DNA of 64,000 nucleotides from CAZBNB01 sp964493245 (GTDB lineage Bacteria; Pseudomonadota; Gammaproteobacteria; Legionellales; Legionellaceae), in contig CAZBNB010000002.1 of assembly GCA_964493245.1 (NCBI GenBank), positions 85,758-149,757 on the forward strand, given 5' to 3'. Below, piece after piece: positions 44,828 through 53,628 of the stretch (the stretch's first letter is position 1; each line of letters begins with the position of its first letter). A model generated the notes under the pieces. The model ran no database searches and was not told the origin of the DNA. It saw only the letters and a list, made by a program, of their open reading frames with translations. Both the position numbers and the translations under genes were made by a program.

Positions 44828-46185
44828 TATACACCTCGCTGCTGCAATGTCGCGACATATTGGTCGATTTCAGCTGTCGTCCGCTTTTCAGTCGCACAGA
44901 CTAACAAGGTATTAGGTAAATGGGGAAAATGTTTTTCTACCGGATATCCGCCATCAATGCCTTGTTGACGTAATGCATCTAAGATTTCTTCGACCGGAGC
45001 TTTGCACCGAATCAGAGCTTCATGAAAAAATGGTGCAGAGAAAACGATTTCAATCCCGGCTATTTTTTGTAAGCGCGCTATCAACGAATGGGTGTTATGG
45101 TAGCAAGCAGTGGCTACTTGAGCTAAACCTTCTGCTCCGAGTAGGCTGAGATAAATACTGGCAGCGGTCACCAACAAGCCTTGATTGGTACAAATATTCG
45201 ATGTGGCTTTTGCGCGACGAATATGTTGCTCTCTGGCTTGTAATGTTAAGGTGTAACCTATTTGACCTGCTTTATCTTGTGTGCGGCCGATGATTCTGCC
45301 TGGCATTTGGCGTACATTTGTCATTTTAGTGCTTAAAAATCCAAAATAAGGTCCTCCCGACGCCATGGGGACACCCAGCGGCTGACCTTCGCCACAAACA
45401 ATATCCGCGCCTAATTGACCCCATTCACCAGGAGGCTTTAGTAAAGCTAAAGAAGTGGGATTGACGCAAGCAATACATAAGGCTTGATTTGCATGCGCCC
45501 AATCACATAAGGTATCGACTGTTTCTAGACAACCAAAAAAATTAGGTTGTTGAATAACCAACGCGGTGATGTCTTCACCCTGATACGTATTGAGTGTGTC
45601 ATATGACGTAATGCCTTGTTCTGGATCAAACGGCAGTGTGATGATTTCAATGTGTTGATTACGCACAATCGTTTCAATCGTTTCGCTGTATGCGGGATTG
45701 ATTGTACCAGCAAGTAAAATGCGATTGGCTTTGCTCTGTTGGTTTGTGCGTACGGCCATTAAAATGGCCTCTGCTAATGCGGAAGCACCGTCGTAAAGAG
45801 AGGCATTGGCAACATCCATCGCAGTGAGCTCGGCGATCATGGTTTGAAACTCATAAAGCAACTGTAACGTTCCTTGGCTTGCCTCTGCTTGATAAGGGGT
45901 GTAAGCGGTTAGAAACTCGCCCCGAGAAGCAATTTCCCAAACGGCAGCTGGAATATAATGATCGTAGCTACCTGCTCCCATAAAACAAGCGGCAGGTTGA
46001 TTTTTTTTAGCCAAATCTTCTGCGAGCTGCGACATTTCCATTTCACTGAGTCCTTGCGGAATGGTGTGTAGCTCTTTTTGTCTTAAAGTAGCTGGGATCT
46101 CATCGAAGAGCTCAGCAACATCGTTGACACCCATGCGTTTGAGCATGGTCTGTTTATCTTCCTCAGTATGTGGAATGTAGGGCAT
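44827..46185 (-). CDS. gcvPA: Glycine dehydrogenase (decarboxylating) subunit 1
   Basis: First half of the split P-protein (452 aa) starting MPYIPHTEEDKQ as usual; the frame opens six bases earlier at a TTG, but ATG 46185 is the family start. Motifs: FMGAGSYDHYIPAAV, TAYTPYQAEASQGTLQ, MDVANASLYDGASA and CGEGQPLGVPMASGGPYFGF. It forms an alpha2-beta2 enzyme with GcvPB. It begins two bases after gcvH and ends overlapping the YciI-like gene. Confidence 0.96.
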   Translation of the reverse strand: MPYIPHTEEDKQTMLKRMGVNDVAELFDEIPATLRQKELHTIPQGLSEMEMSQLAEDLAKKNQPAACFMGAGSYDHYIPAAVWEIASRGEFLTAYTPYQAEASQGTLQLLYEFQTMIAELTAMDVANASLYDGASALAEAILMAVRTNQQSKANRILLAGTINPAYSETIETIVRNQHIEIITLPFDPEQGITSYDTLNTYQGEDITALVIQQPNFFGCLETVDTLCDWAHANQALCIACVNPTSLALLKPPGEWGQLGADIVCGEGQPLGVPMASGGPYFGFLSTKMTNVRQMPGRIIGRTQDKAGQIGYTLTLQAREQHIRRAKATSNICTNQGLLVTAASIYLSLLGAEGLAQVATACYHNTHSLIARLQKIAGIEIVFSAPFFHEALIRCKAPVEEILDALRQQGIDGGYPVEKHFPHLPNTLLVCATEKRTTAEIDQYVATLQQRGV

Positions 46186-46187
46186 TA

Positions 46188-46586
46188 TCAAGCATCCTCA
46201 GCAATTTCACTTAAATAGGTATCTTCTGAAAGTAACGTATGAATTTCTTCAAGAGCCTGTGCATGATTTTTCGGTTTGATTTTAACCAACCAACCCGCAG
46301 CATACGGATCTTGATTGATGATGGCTGGATTGGTTGTTACATCTGAATTAACCGCAATAATCATACCGCTAATCGGGGCATAAAAATCGGAAGCTGCTTT
46401 GACTGACTCAAGCACGCCGATCTCATCACCTGCGTTGACTTCTCGACCAACGGCCGGCAGCTCAACGTATACCATGTCACCCAATAAATGTTGGGCATGC
46501 TCAGTGATACCAATAGACATTTCTTCCTGGTTCATTTCTGCGTTAACCCATTCGTGTGTTTTGGTAAAATATCGAGTTGTCATCAT
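46188..46586 (-). CDS. gcvH: Glycine cleavage system H protein
   Basis: The 132-aa lipoyl carrier: YFTKTHEWV at the N-terminus, ITEHAQHLLGDMVYVELP and the lipoylated lysine in VLESVKAASDFYAPISG, then the C-terminal PYAAGWLVKI. It shuttles the aminomethyl group between P- and T-proteins. Its start overlaps the gcvT stop by four bases; the adjacent second ATG is equally possible. Confidence 0.96.
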   Translation of the reverse strand: MMTTRYFTKTHEWVNAEMNQEEMSIGITEHAQHLLGDMVYVELPAVGREVNAGDEIGVLESVKAASDFYAPISGMIIAVNSDVTTNPAIINQDPYAAGWLVKIKPKNHAQALEEIHTLLSEDTYLSEIAEDA

Positions 46587-47668
46587 TTATCCTTGTTCGC
46601 ATTTAAAAATTTAAGCTTACCGACTTTGGCGGGTATTAATTTTCCACGGATGTCGACCATGACTTGTTCATTGGTTTCGATAGGAACACGCGCGAAAGCA
46701 ACCGATTGATTGAGTGTTGGCGAATAAGTGCCGCTGGTAATGATACCATCGGGCTGTCCATCTATAACCACGCGCTGCCCATGACGCATGATACCTTTAT
46801 CTTGTAATGTTAATCCAACTAATTTACGTGTGATACCGTGTTGCTTTTGTGATAACAAAGCCCCCATCCCAATAAAATTTCTATCCTCTGGTTGCCATTT
46901 GATGGTCCAACCTAAAGCGGACTCTAACGGTGTTGTGCTTAAATCCATATCTTGACCGTATAACAGCATCCCCGCCTCAAGTCGTAATGTATCTCTGGCA
47001 GCTAATCCACAGGGTTTAACACCTTGTGCAATGAGAGTTTTCCACATATGTTGAATGATGTCATGTGTGGCCATGATTTCAAGCCCATCTTCTCCGGTAT
47101 AGCCCGTTCGTGCAATCAGGCAATTTTCAGCTTCAACGCACTCGAAAGGAGCCAGTGTTGATACCGCATCCGCTTGAGCGGGTGTTAAAATAGCCAGTAC
47201 GCTGGGAATAGCATTGGGGCCCTGTATCGCAATCATGCTTAAATCATGGCGCTCTTGCAGCCCGGCTGAAAAACCCTGTATTTGTTGGCGAATCCAAGTT
47301 AAGTCAGGCACTCGCGTGGCTGAATTGAGGACGAGACGATAATTATCAGGACTACGTTGGTAAACAATTAAATCATCAATGATGCCGCCGTGCGTGTTAC
47401 ACATGCAGGTGTATAGTGCGCATCCCATGTGTTTTAATTGATCGATATCATTGGTTAGTAATTGACGTAAAAAAAACCGCCCACCAGCGCCCACCACGTC
47501 GACGATGGTCATATGTGACACATCAAACACCCCTGCTGATTTGCGTACAGCATGGTGCTCTTCAATCTGTGACCCATAATGTAGCGGCATTTCCCAACCA
47601 TGAAAATCAACCATTTTAGCGTTTAATTCTCGATGCTCGGCATTTAAAGACGTTTTGTTGGGAAGCAT
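46583..47668 (-). CDS. gcvT: Glycine cleavage system T protein (aminomethyltransferase)
   Basis: Transfers the one-carbon unit to tetrahydrofolate. The 361-aa product shows HGWEMPLHYGSQIEEH, GVFDVSHM, RTGYTGEDGLEI, RDTLRLEAGMLLYGQD and the catalytic Asp region, plus a C-terminal barrel with GIITSGTYSPTL. First gene of gcvT-gcvH-gcvPA-yciI-like-gcvPB. It begins 15 bases after the IcmL-like gene, so the promoter may lie before that gene; no glycine riboswitch is seen in the short gap. Confidence 0.96.
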   Translation of the reverse strand: MLPNKTSLNAEHRELNAKMVDFHGWEMPLHYGSQIEEHHAVRKSAGVFDVSHMTIVDVVGAGGRFFLRQLLTNDIDQLKHMGCALYTCMCNTHGGIIDDLIVYQRSPDNYRLVLNSATRVPDLTWIRQQIQGFSAGLQERHDLSMIAIQGPNAIPSVLAILTPAQADAVSTLAPFECVEAENCLIARTGYTGEDGLEIMATHDIIQHMWKTLIAQGVKPCGLAARDTLRLEAGMLLYGQDMDLSTTPLESALGWTIKWQPEDRNFIGMGALLSQKQHGITRKLVGLTLQDKGIMRHGQRVVIDGQPDGIITSGTYSPTLNQSVAFARVPIETNEQVMVDIRGKLIPAKVGKLKFLNANKDK

Positions 47669-47683
47669 AATGGAACCCCTGTG

Positions 47684-48238
47684 TTAAACAATCGTCGCAC
47701 CTTGGCGACTTTTTGAACATTGGCAAGGTGGTGTGATAACGGTCGATTTTAAACTTTGAATGGCAAATCCTCTTACACCTTGTGTGGTTGATTCGACAAA
47801 TTTTAAAACGACATTTAAGTCTTGTTTTTGGCTGTAAGCTGGATTTTTATAGAGGACCAAAATAGGCATGGTCGCTTCCCAACCACCGTTTGGCATGGAT
47901 TTAAGTGTGGGTGGCAAAGTGGCAACAGCTGTGACGACGTAAGTGTTGGCTTTGATTTGCAATGGTAAATTAGATGCTTGCATAGCCTGGCTATAGTCTA
48001 CCCAGCCCGCTGAAGTAAAATATTTGGCTAATGCTTTTTCTTGTTCAATAAAATGCTCGTGATCAAGCGTATAGCTTGCGATGATAGCTTCATTTGCCCA
48101 CACGGCTGGTTGGACAGCGTTTGCGGCTGCATGTGCTAGTCCATTGATGAGATATATCGAGAAAAACAAAAAAATCGCACTCGCTAAGCATTGTGAGCGG
48201 CTCATATTGGTTTTGTATTGACAGTTTATTTTTTTCAT
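47684..48238 (-). CDS. DotI/IcmL-like family protein (orphan)
   Basis: The 184-aa product has an N-terminal hydrophobic signal/anchor (SAIFLFFSIYLINGL) and a domain with the IcmL pattern: VWANEAIIASYTLDHEHF, ALAKYFTSAGWVDYSQAM, TYVVTAVATLPPTL and a W-x-x-x-MPILVLYKN strand. In Legionella DotI/IcmL is an inner-membrane part of the Dot/Icm type IVB secretion core, and shorter secreted-domain paralogues exist. No other dot/icm gene is in the window. It is directly upstream of gcvT, probably by chance or as the first gene of the transcript. Confidence 0.75.
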   Translation of the reverse strand: MKKINCQYKTNMSRSQCLASAIFLFFSIYLINGLAHAAANAVQPAVWANEAIIASYTLDHEHFIEQEKALAKYFTSAGWVDYSQAMQASNLPLQIKANTYVVTAVATLPPTLKSMPNGGWEATMPILVLYKNPAYSQKQDLNVVLKFVESTTQGVRGFAIQSLKSTVITPPCQCSKSRQGATIV

Positions 48239-48312
48239 AGACTTCCGTACCTATTTAGACCTGATATACTTTGCGAGTATAGCAATCCTAGCGTGAGATG
48301 GGGAGAGGGTTG

Positions 48313-50061
48313 GTGAAGCAAAATCATTTTTATTTTGATAATCGTGAAAGTGTTGGGCGTTTTCTTAATGCTTGGGATTTCTTATTGTTGATTTTAGTCT
48401 TATCGATTCTCTTTTTTTTGGGATGGACGGGTGAGCAAATGGCGACCCCTTACGCATTGGGTGAGCCTACTTTTATCTCTCTGTCACCAGCCAAATTACC
48501 AGAGTATGCTTTACGAACGGTTCTGCGTATGTTTATTGCGCTGATTTTTTCGCTGTTGTTTACGTTTATTGTTGGTACGATTGCTGCCAAAAATAGACGG
48601 GCTGAGCAATTTATTATTCCCGCAATTGATATTTTTCAATCGGTTCCTGTTTTAAGTTTTCTGGCTATCACCGTTGCTGGGTTTGTTCATCTTTTCCCCG
48701 GCAGCTTATTAGGGCCGGAATGTGCGTCTATTTTTGCTATTTTTGTTTCACAAGTCTGGAACATCACGTTTAGCTTTTATCAGTCATTAAAAAATGTACC
48801 GGCAGATTTACGCGAAGTGGCGTTGATGCATCAATTGTCCGCTTGGCAATTTTTTTGGAAAGTAGAAGTCCCTTGTGCTATGTCCGGTTTGTTGTGGAAT
48901 TTGATGGTATCGATGTCTGCAAGTTGGTTTTTTGTGGTACTGTCTGAAGCGATTGTGGTTGCGCATCAAGATATTCGTTTGCCTGGTGTTGGCTCCTATA
49001 TTGCCTTAGCCATTGAACAGCATAATATGCGAGCGCTGTTGTATGCTATTTTAACTATGGTGGGGGTGATTTTTTTATATGATCAAATTCTTTTTAGACC
49101 GCTGATTGCTTGGTCAGAAAAATTTCGTATCGATCAAAATCCTTCAGAAGAGGAGTATCAGTCTTGGTTGATTGACGTGATTCGTTTGAGTCCTTTAATG
49201 AAGCGTTTTGAATCGGTTTTGTTTGCATTCAAAGATTATTTTATTAATAGCAAATGGTTCTGTTGGCGAGATTTGCAGCGCCAACAAGAGTTTAACCTCG
49301 ATAAAGAGAAGCGTAAGGATAAGATTTGGCGTTTTATCACCTTGTTAGCCATGGTGATGGGAAGCTATTGCTTGTTTGATTACATTTTAAATACGTTGAA
49401 TGCCAAAGAGATTTTGGATGTTTTTTTACTCGGAATGGCGACGGGGGCGCGCGTCTTGATCCTCATTATTTTAAGTTCTTGTGTTTGGATTCCTGTTGGT
49501 GTTTGGATTGGACAGCGCCCTTATTGGACACAAAAAATTCAGCCGATTATTCAATTTGTCGCGGCTTTTCCGGCTAACTTATTTTATCCCTTATTTGTTA
49601 TTGCTATCGTTCGATTTCATTTGAGCGTTGAGATTTGGCTGACACCACTCATGATTTTGGGCACGCAATGGTACATTTTATTTAATGTGATTGCGGGCGC
49701 CTCTTTGATTCCGCGTGATTTGGTTTTAGCGGCAGATAATTTTGGTGTGACAGGACAACAATGGTGGCGTCGCTTGGCATTACCAGCAATCTTCCCTTAT
49801 TATATTACGGGCGCAATCACGGCGGCAGGGGGTGCTTGGAATGCAAGCATCGTTGCCGAAGCAGTGAGTTGGGGGACGACACATTTACGAGCGACAGGAT
49901 TAGGTGAATATATTCAAAATAGTGCGATAGCAGGTGATTTTCCTAAGATAGCGTTAGGGACGGCCATGATGTGTTTGTACGTATTGTGTTTTAATCATTT
50001 AATTTGGCGCCCACTCTACCGTCTTGCCGAAGAGCGCTACCATATTACTTCATCGAGTTGA
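48313..50061 (+). CDS. ABC transporter permease, two fused membrane domains (NitT/TauT type)
   Basis: A 582-aa protein holding two BPD_transp_1 domains in tandem (about 70-270 and 365-575); each has the EAA-type loop, LREVALMHQLSAWQFFWKVEVP in the first and AADNFGVTGQQWWRRLALPAIFPY in the second. A linker of about 80 residues joins them. GTG 48313 follows GGAGAGG at good spacing and is preferred to ATG 48298. The ATPase gene follows three bases later. No periplasmic binding protein is encoded next to it, so the substrate is unknown. Confidence 0.85.
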   Translation: MKQNHFYFDNRESVGRFLNAWDFLLLILVLSILFFLGWTGEQMATPYALGEPTFISLSPAKLPEYALRTVLRMFIALIFSLLFTFIVGTIAAKNRRAEQFIIPAIDIFQSVPVLSFLAITVAGFVHLFPGSLLGPECASIFAIFVSQVWNITFSFYQSLKNVPADLREVALMHQLSAWQFFWKVEVPCAMSGLLWNLMVSMSASWFFVVLSEAIVVAHQDIRLPGVGSYIALAIEQHNMRALLYAILTMVGVIFLYDQILFRPLIAWSEKFRIDQNPSEEEYQSWLIDVIRLSPLMKRFESVLFAFKDYFINSKWFCWRDLQRQQEFNLDKEKRKDKIWRFITLLAMVMGSYCLFDYILNTLNAKEILDVFLLGMATGARVLILIILSSCVWIPVGVWIGQRPYWTQKIQPIIQFVAAFPANLFYPLFVIAIVRFHLSVEIWLTPLMILGTQWYILFNVIAGASLIPRDLVLAADNFGVTGQQWWRRLALPAIFPYYITGAITAAGGAWNASIVAEAVSWGTTHLRATGLGEYIQNSAIAGDFPKIALGTAMMCLYVLCFNHLIWRPLYRLAEERYHITSSS

Positions 50062-50064
50062 ATT

Positions 50065-51375
50065 ATGTCAGAAACCATTATTTCGATTGAGCATTTAAGA
50101 AAGGCTTATAAAAAAACAGCCGCGCAAGATCTACATGTTTTGGAAGACATCAATTTTAAATTGCACAAAGGCGAGTTTGTTGCGTTGTTAGGAAAGTCAG
50201 GCTCTGGTAAATCAACCTTACTTAGAATTATCGCCGGCTTGATTGCACCGACGAATGGTCATGTGACGTATCGAGGAAATGCCGTGACCAAGCCTGTGCG
50301 CGGGATTGCGATGGTATTTCAATCATTTGCTTTACTACCCTGGTTGACGGTTTTAGAAAATGTTGAGCTTGGTTTAGAAGCACAAGGTGTGCCGCGTGCT
50401 GAGCGACGGCAACGTGCTATTCAGGCTATTGATATTATTGGTTTAGACGGGTTCGAGTCGGCGTTTCCAAAAGAGTTATCTGGTGGGATGCGGCAACGTG
50501 TCGGTTTTGCTCGAGCATTGGTGGTGAATCCCGACGTTTTATTGATGGATGAGCCTTTTTCTGCTTTGGACGTATTAACGGCGGAGAACTTAAAGTCAGA
50601 TCTACTCGAATTGTGGCAAGAGAAAAAAACCAATACCAATGGTATTTTGTTAGTCACTCATAATATTGAAGAAGCCGCTATGCTTTCTGATCGCATCGTG
50701 ATTTTAGGCAGTGATCCTGGCTATATTCAAGCCGATTTACCGGTCACCTTGCCGCACCCAAGAGATCCCGACTCGACCGAATTTAGACATCTGGTTGATC
50801 GCATTTATACGCTGATGATTACTGCCGCAGGTGGGAAAACCCGTTACGCGTATCGCGAGCGTCAAATTGGATTGGGGTATCGCTTACCCGACGTCGAACC
50901 TTCGGAATTATCCGGTTTAATTGAGACCATGACGACTTTTGAAGCCCGAATTGATTTACCCGAATTAGCAGATGAATTAATGATGAATGTGGATGATCTT
51001 TTCCCAGTGATTGAAACATTAGAAATTCTTGGTTTTGCTGAAATTTCAGAGGGTGACATTCATTTTAGTGATCTTGGGAAAACATTTTCCGAAGCTGATC
51101 TACAAGCGCGAAAACAATTGTTTGCCAAACAATTATTGGAAAAAGTACCGTTGGCTCGATACATTCGCCGCGTTTTGGATGAAAAACCCAGTCACCGTGT
51201 TTCAGAAGAACGATTTTTAACGAAATTAGAAGATTATTTAAGTGAAGATGAAGCGGAGCGTGTTTTGAGAACCATGATTGATTGGGGGCGCTATGCCGAG
51301 CTTTTCGCTTATGATTTTAAAACAGGGTTTTTAAGTTTGGAAAATCCGGGCGTGGGTTCGGATAATGTCGACTAA
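50065..51375 (+). CDS. ABC transporter ATP-binding protein with C-terminal AAA-associated domain
   Basis: The 436-aa product has an N-terminal nitrate/sulfonate-type ATPase: Walker A GKSGSGKST, Q-loop FQSFALLPW, signature LSGGMRQRVGFARAL, Walker B VLLMDEPFSALD and switch VTHNIEEA. Residues about 280-430 form the AAA-associated C-terminal domain found on some of these ATPases (ELADELMMNVDDLFPVIETLE region), which may be regulatory. It pairs with the fused permease. The 143 bases after it show no gene. Confidence 0.9.
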   Translation: MSETIISIEHLRKAYKKTAAQDLHVLEDINFKLHKGEFVALLGKSGSGKSTLLRIIAGLIAPTNGHVTYRGNAVTKPVRGIAMVFQSFALLPWLTVLENVELGLEAQGVPRAERRQRAIQAIDIIGLDGFESAFPKELSGGMRQRVGFARALVVNPDVLLMDEPFSALDVLTAENLKSDLLELWQEKKTNTNGILLVTHNIEEAAMLSDRIVILGSDPGYIQADLPVTLPHPRDPDSTEFRHLVDRIYTLMITAAGGKTRYAYRERQIGLGYRLPDVEPSELSGLIETMTTFEARIDLPELADELMMNVDDLFPVIETLEILGFAEISEGDIHFSDLGKTFSEADLQARKQLFAKQLLEKVPLARYIRRVLDEKPSHRVSEERFLTKLEDYLSEDEAERVLRTMIDWGRYAELFAYDFKTGFLSLENPGVGSDNVD

Positions 51376-51518
51376 ATATCAATAAGCATGCGAGGCTATC
51401 TGCTATCATTGAAAATGAATTTCGAATGTCCACATGACTTTGCTTTCACAATCGCAAAAATTAGAATCTACAGATAATTCAACGTTGAAATCGCTTTATC
51501 AGCACATTAGCGTTCTGG

Positions 51519-52172
51519 TTACGGTATTTTTGAAATATAGTCAGATAAAGCAGTGATATCATCATCGCTCAAATGTTGACTAATATCGTGCATCAGGCCA
51601 TTCAAGTCATTCTTCCGTTGGTGTGATTTAAAAGCATGCATTTGTTGTTCTAAGTAGATCATGGACTGATGACGCAGTGAAGGAAAGCCTGCTTCTGCAT
51701 TACCCCGACCATCTGGTCCGTGACACGTGATACACGCGGTAATTTTTTGTTCCTTATTCCCTTCTTTGTAGAGTATTTGCCCTCGTGTTTTAGATGTTGG
51801 CTCAATTTTTGTCGTGGATAAGGGGGGGAGCTGCTCGTAGTAAGCGGCGATATCGGCGATGTCTTCTGTAGACAAATTAGAGACCAATGGTGTCATGGTT
51901 GGGGCTTGACGCGTACCTTGCTTAAAGTCCATTAATTGTTTACTTAAATAAGATGCGTGTTGTCCCGCAAGATGAGGCCACTCTGGGTTATTACTGACTC
52001 CCTGCGCACCATGGCAGGCGCTGCAAATCAGCGCTTTTTTTTCACCGGAGGGCGCGTTACCTGCTGTTTTTGCTTGAGACGAAAACACCAAGCAGAGTAT
52101 TAACAGAAAACGAAAACCAAGTGTGGGTATGGTATTTTGCCAAGAAAACATATCTTTCATCGGATGTAACAT
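51519..52172 (-). CDS. Diheme cytochrome c4
   Basis: The 217-aa product has a signal peptide (FRFLLILCLVFSSQA) and two class I cytochrome domains with heme motifs ICSACHG and CITCHGPDGRG; the methionine ligands are in APTMTPLV and NDLNGLMHD. Cytochrome c4 is a periplasmic membrane-attached electron carrier that can feed terminal oxidases such as the one encoded at 0.3-4.6 kb. ATG 52160 is an alternative start. The 259 bases upstream hold only a hairpin. Confidence 0.93.
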   Translation of the reverse strand: MLHPMKDMFSWQNTIPTLGFRFLLILCLVFSSQAKTAGNAPSGEKKALICSACHGAQGVSNNPEWPHLAGQHASYLSKQLMDFKQGTRQAPTMTPLVSNLSTEDIADIAAYYEQLPPLSTTKIEPTSKTRGQILYKEGNKEQKITACITCHGPDGRGNAEAGFPSLRHQSMIYLEQQMHAFKSHQRKNDLNGLMHDISQHLSDDDITALSDYISKIP

Positions 52173-52335
52173 GAACAGAAAGTCAATATTACCAGCAATT
52201 ATGATAGATTGACAGGAGAGGAGTCAGCGTCTAGGGCAAACGCATCTAAATTTTAAACACAAATCACTGCTTTTGAGGTGAGTCGCGCACTCCATGGTCA
52301 TAATGTGAGCAATATCAATTAAGGCCGTGAGCTGG

Positions 52336-52359
52336 ATTCCGCGCATTAAAGCGCGGAAT
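52336..52359. other. GC-rich perfect hairpin, terminator-like
   Basis: ATTCCGCGC and GCGCGGAAT pair perfectly around ATTAAA. On the plus strand it is followed after nine bases by TTTTTT. No plus-strand gene precedes it, so it is more likely a structural or repeat element than the end of a known transcript, between cytochrome c4 and the hypothetical gene at 52432. Confidence 0.5.
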
Positions 52360-52431
52360 GTAGACAAATTTTTTATATCGCACGATTAGATGTGTTTTCC
52401 CTGAGTCAGCGTTCTTTATTACCAAGTCGTT

Positions 52432-52860
52432 TTATTGACATGGACGACTACCTCTTAATGAAGGCTCTCTGTCATTGTGACAGTCGACGCTGTTATCATC
52501 TTCTTCGGATGCTGTTTCCGTTTGTGTATTAGATTTTGGCTCTGTGTTGGTGTCGTATAAGTTGTATATGTAGGCGGTAGGATAAAGGATAGGTGCGGCT
52601 CCTACGGCGGCACCCATTACTGTACCTTCTCCCACCGCATAGAGGAAGCTAGCTACACTATAGATGGTGTAGTCCATAGCCGCTAAATACCCCTCTACTG
52701 CGCTTCCCTTTATTTCCGGTGTTTCATTGGGCTTGAGCAAGTTTTCTATGCCATTCTTTACACCAATACCAGTGCCAACGATGCCGAAGAATAGAGTACT
52801 TATTCCTGTCCCGGCCAAATAAATCGTTCCTGCTGTTTCGAGCGTTTTAAAAAACTTCAT
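52432..52860 (-). CDS. Hypothetical membrane-associated protein with glycine-zipper segments
   Basis: A 142-aa product with Gly-rich hydrophobic stretches (LAGTGISTLFFGIVGTGIGV and AVGEGTVMGAAVGAAPILYP) that resemble glycine zippers, and a polar acidic tail (ETASEEDDNSVDC). No classical cleavage site is visible. I recognise no family. It is divergent from engB with a 146-base gap between starts. Confidence 0.55.
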   Translation of the reverse strand: MKFFKTLETAGTIYLAGTGISTLFFGIVGTGIGVKNGIENLLKPNETPEIKGSAVEGYLAAMDYTIYSVASFLYAVGEGTVMGAAVGAAPILYPTAYIYNLYDTNTEPKSNTQTETASEEDDNSVDCHNDREPSLRGSRPCQ

Positions 52861-53006
52861 GCTTTACCCTTCATAAATAACACTTTAGTGAAAAATATAG
52901 CAATAAACTCAAGAAAAAAACAGCTTTTAATGATTTTTTTTGCTATGAGTGTATTTGGTTATGTCATCATATGACAAAACTACTATTTTTGTTGTATCAT
53001 ACGCCC

Positions 53007-53615
53007 ATGTCAAAAAATCTATATCATCAAGCGCAATTTATTAAAAGCGCCGCCCGTGTTCATCAACTTCCTGAAGATACTGGATTTGAGGTCGCTTTTG
53101 CTGGCCGCTCAAATGCGGGGAAATCCAGCGCGCTCAATTTCTTAACAGGCCATCGCCAGTTGGCTCGCACCAGTAAAACGCCAGGGCGCACCCAATTAAT
53201 CAACCTTTTTTCTGTACAAGACGAGCACCATCGTTTGGTTGATTTACCGGGCTATGGTTATGCTAAAGTGTCGAGGAGCGTGAAACAAGACTGGCAAACC
53301 AACTTGTCTCATTATCTTGAAGTCCGCAAAAGTTTACGTGGCTTAATTTTGTTAATGGATATCCGCCACCCGTTAAAAGAGTCTGATGAGACCATGGTTC
53401 ATTGGGCTTTAGAACGAGAGCTTCCCGTGCATGTTTTACTCACAAAAAGCGATAAGCTCAGCCGCTCGCAAGTACAACAAACCTGGATGGCTGTGCGCAA
53501 GTGTTATGATCTGCTACCAGAGGAGCTCTTCAGTGTACAAGCGTTTTCAGCCACAAAAAAGCAAGGTTTAGATGAGCTGGTTGTTGTGCTCGATCGTTGG
53601 CTTGAGTGGGCGTGA
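53007..53615 (+). CDS. engB: Ribosome biogenesis GTPase EngB/YsxC
   Basis: A 202-aa TRAFAC GTPase needed for 50S assembly: G1 AGRSNAGKSSALN, G2/switch ARTSKTPGRTQLINLF, G3 LVDLPGYGYAKV, MDIRHPLKESD and G4 LLTKSDKL. The frame opens 12 codons earlier, but ATG 53007 aligns with the family N-terminus (short stretch then HQAQFIKSA). It converges on mmsB with a 13-base gap. Confidence 0.95.
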   Translation: MSKNLYHQAQFIKSAARVHQLPEDTGFEVAFAGRSNAGKSSALNFLTGHRQLARTSKTPGRTQLINLFSVQDEHHRLVDLPGYGYAKVSRSVKQDWQTNLSHYLEVRKSLRGLILLMDIRHPLKESDETMVHWALERELPVHVLLTKSDKLSRSQVQQTWMAVRKCYDLLPEELFSVQAFSATKKQGLDELVVVLDRWLEWA

Positions 53616-53628
53616 ACATTGACTGCTT

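Noticed and set aside
47669..47683. Glycine riboswitch upstream of gcvT
   Set aside because: Only 15 bases separate gcvT from the preceding gene, and no aptamer-like structure is seen there.
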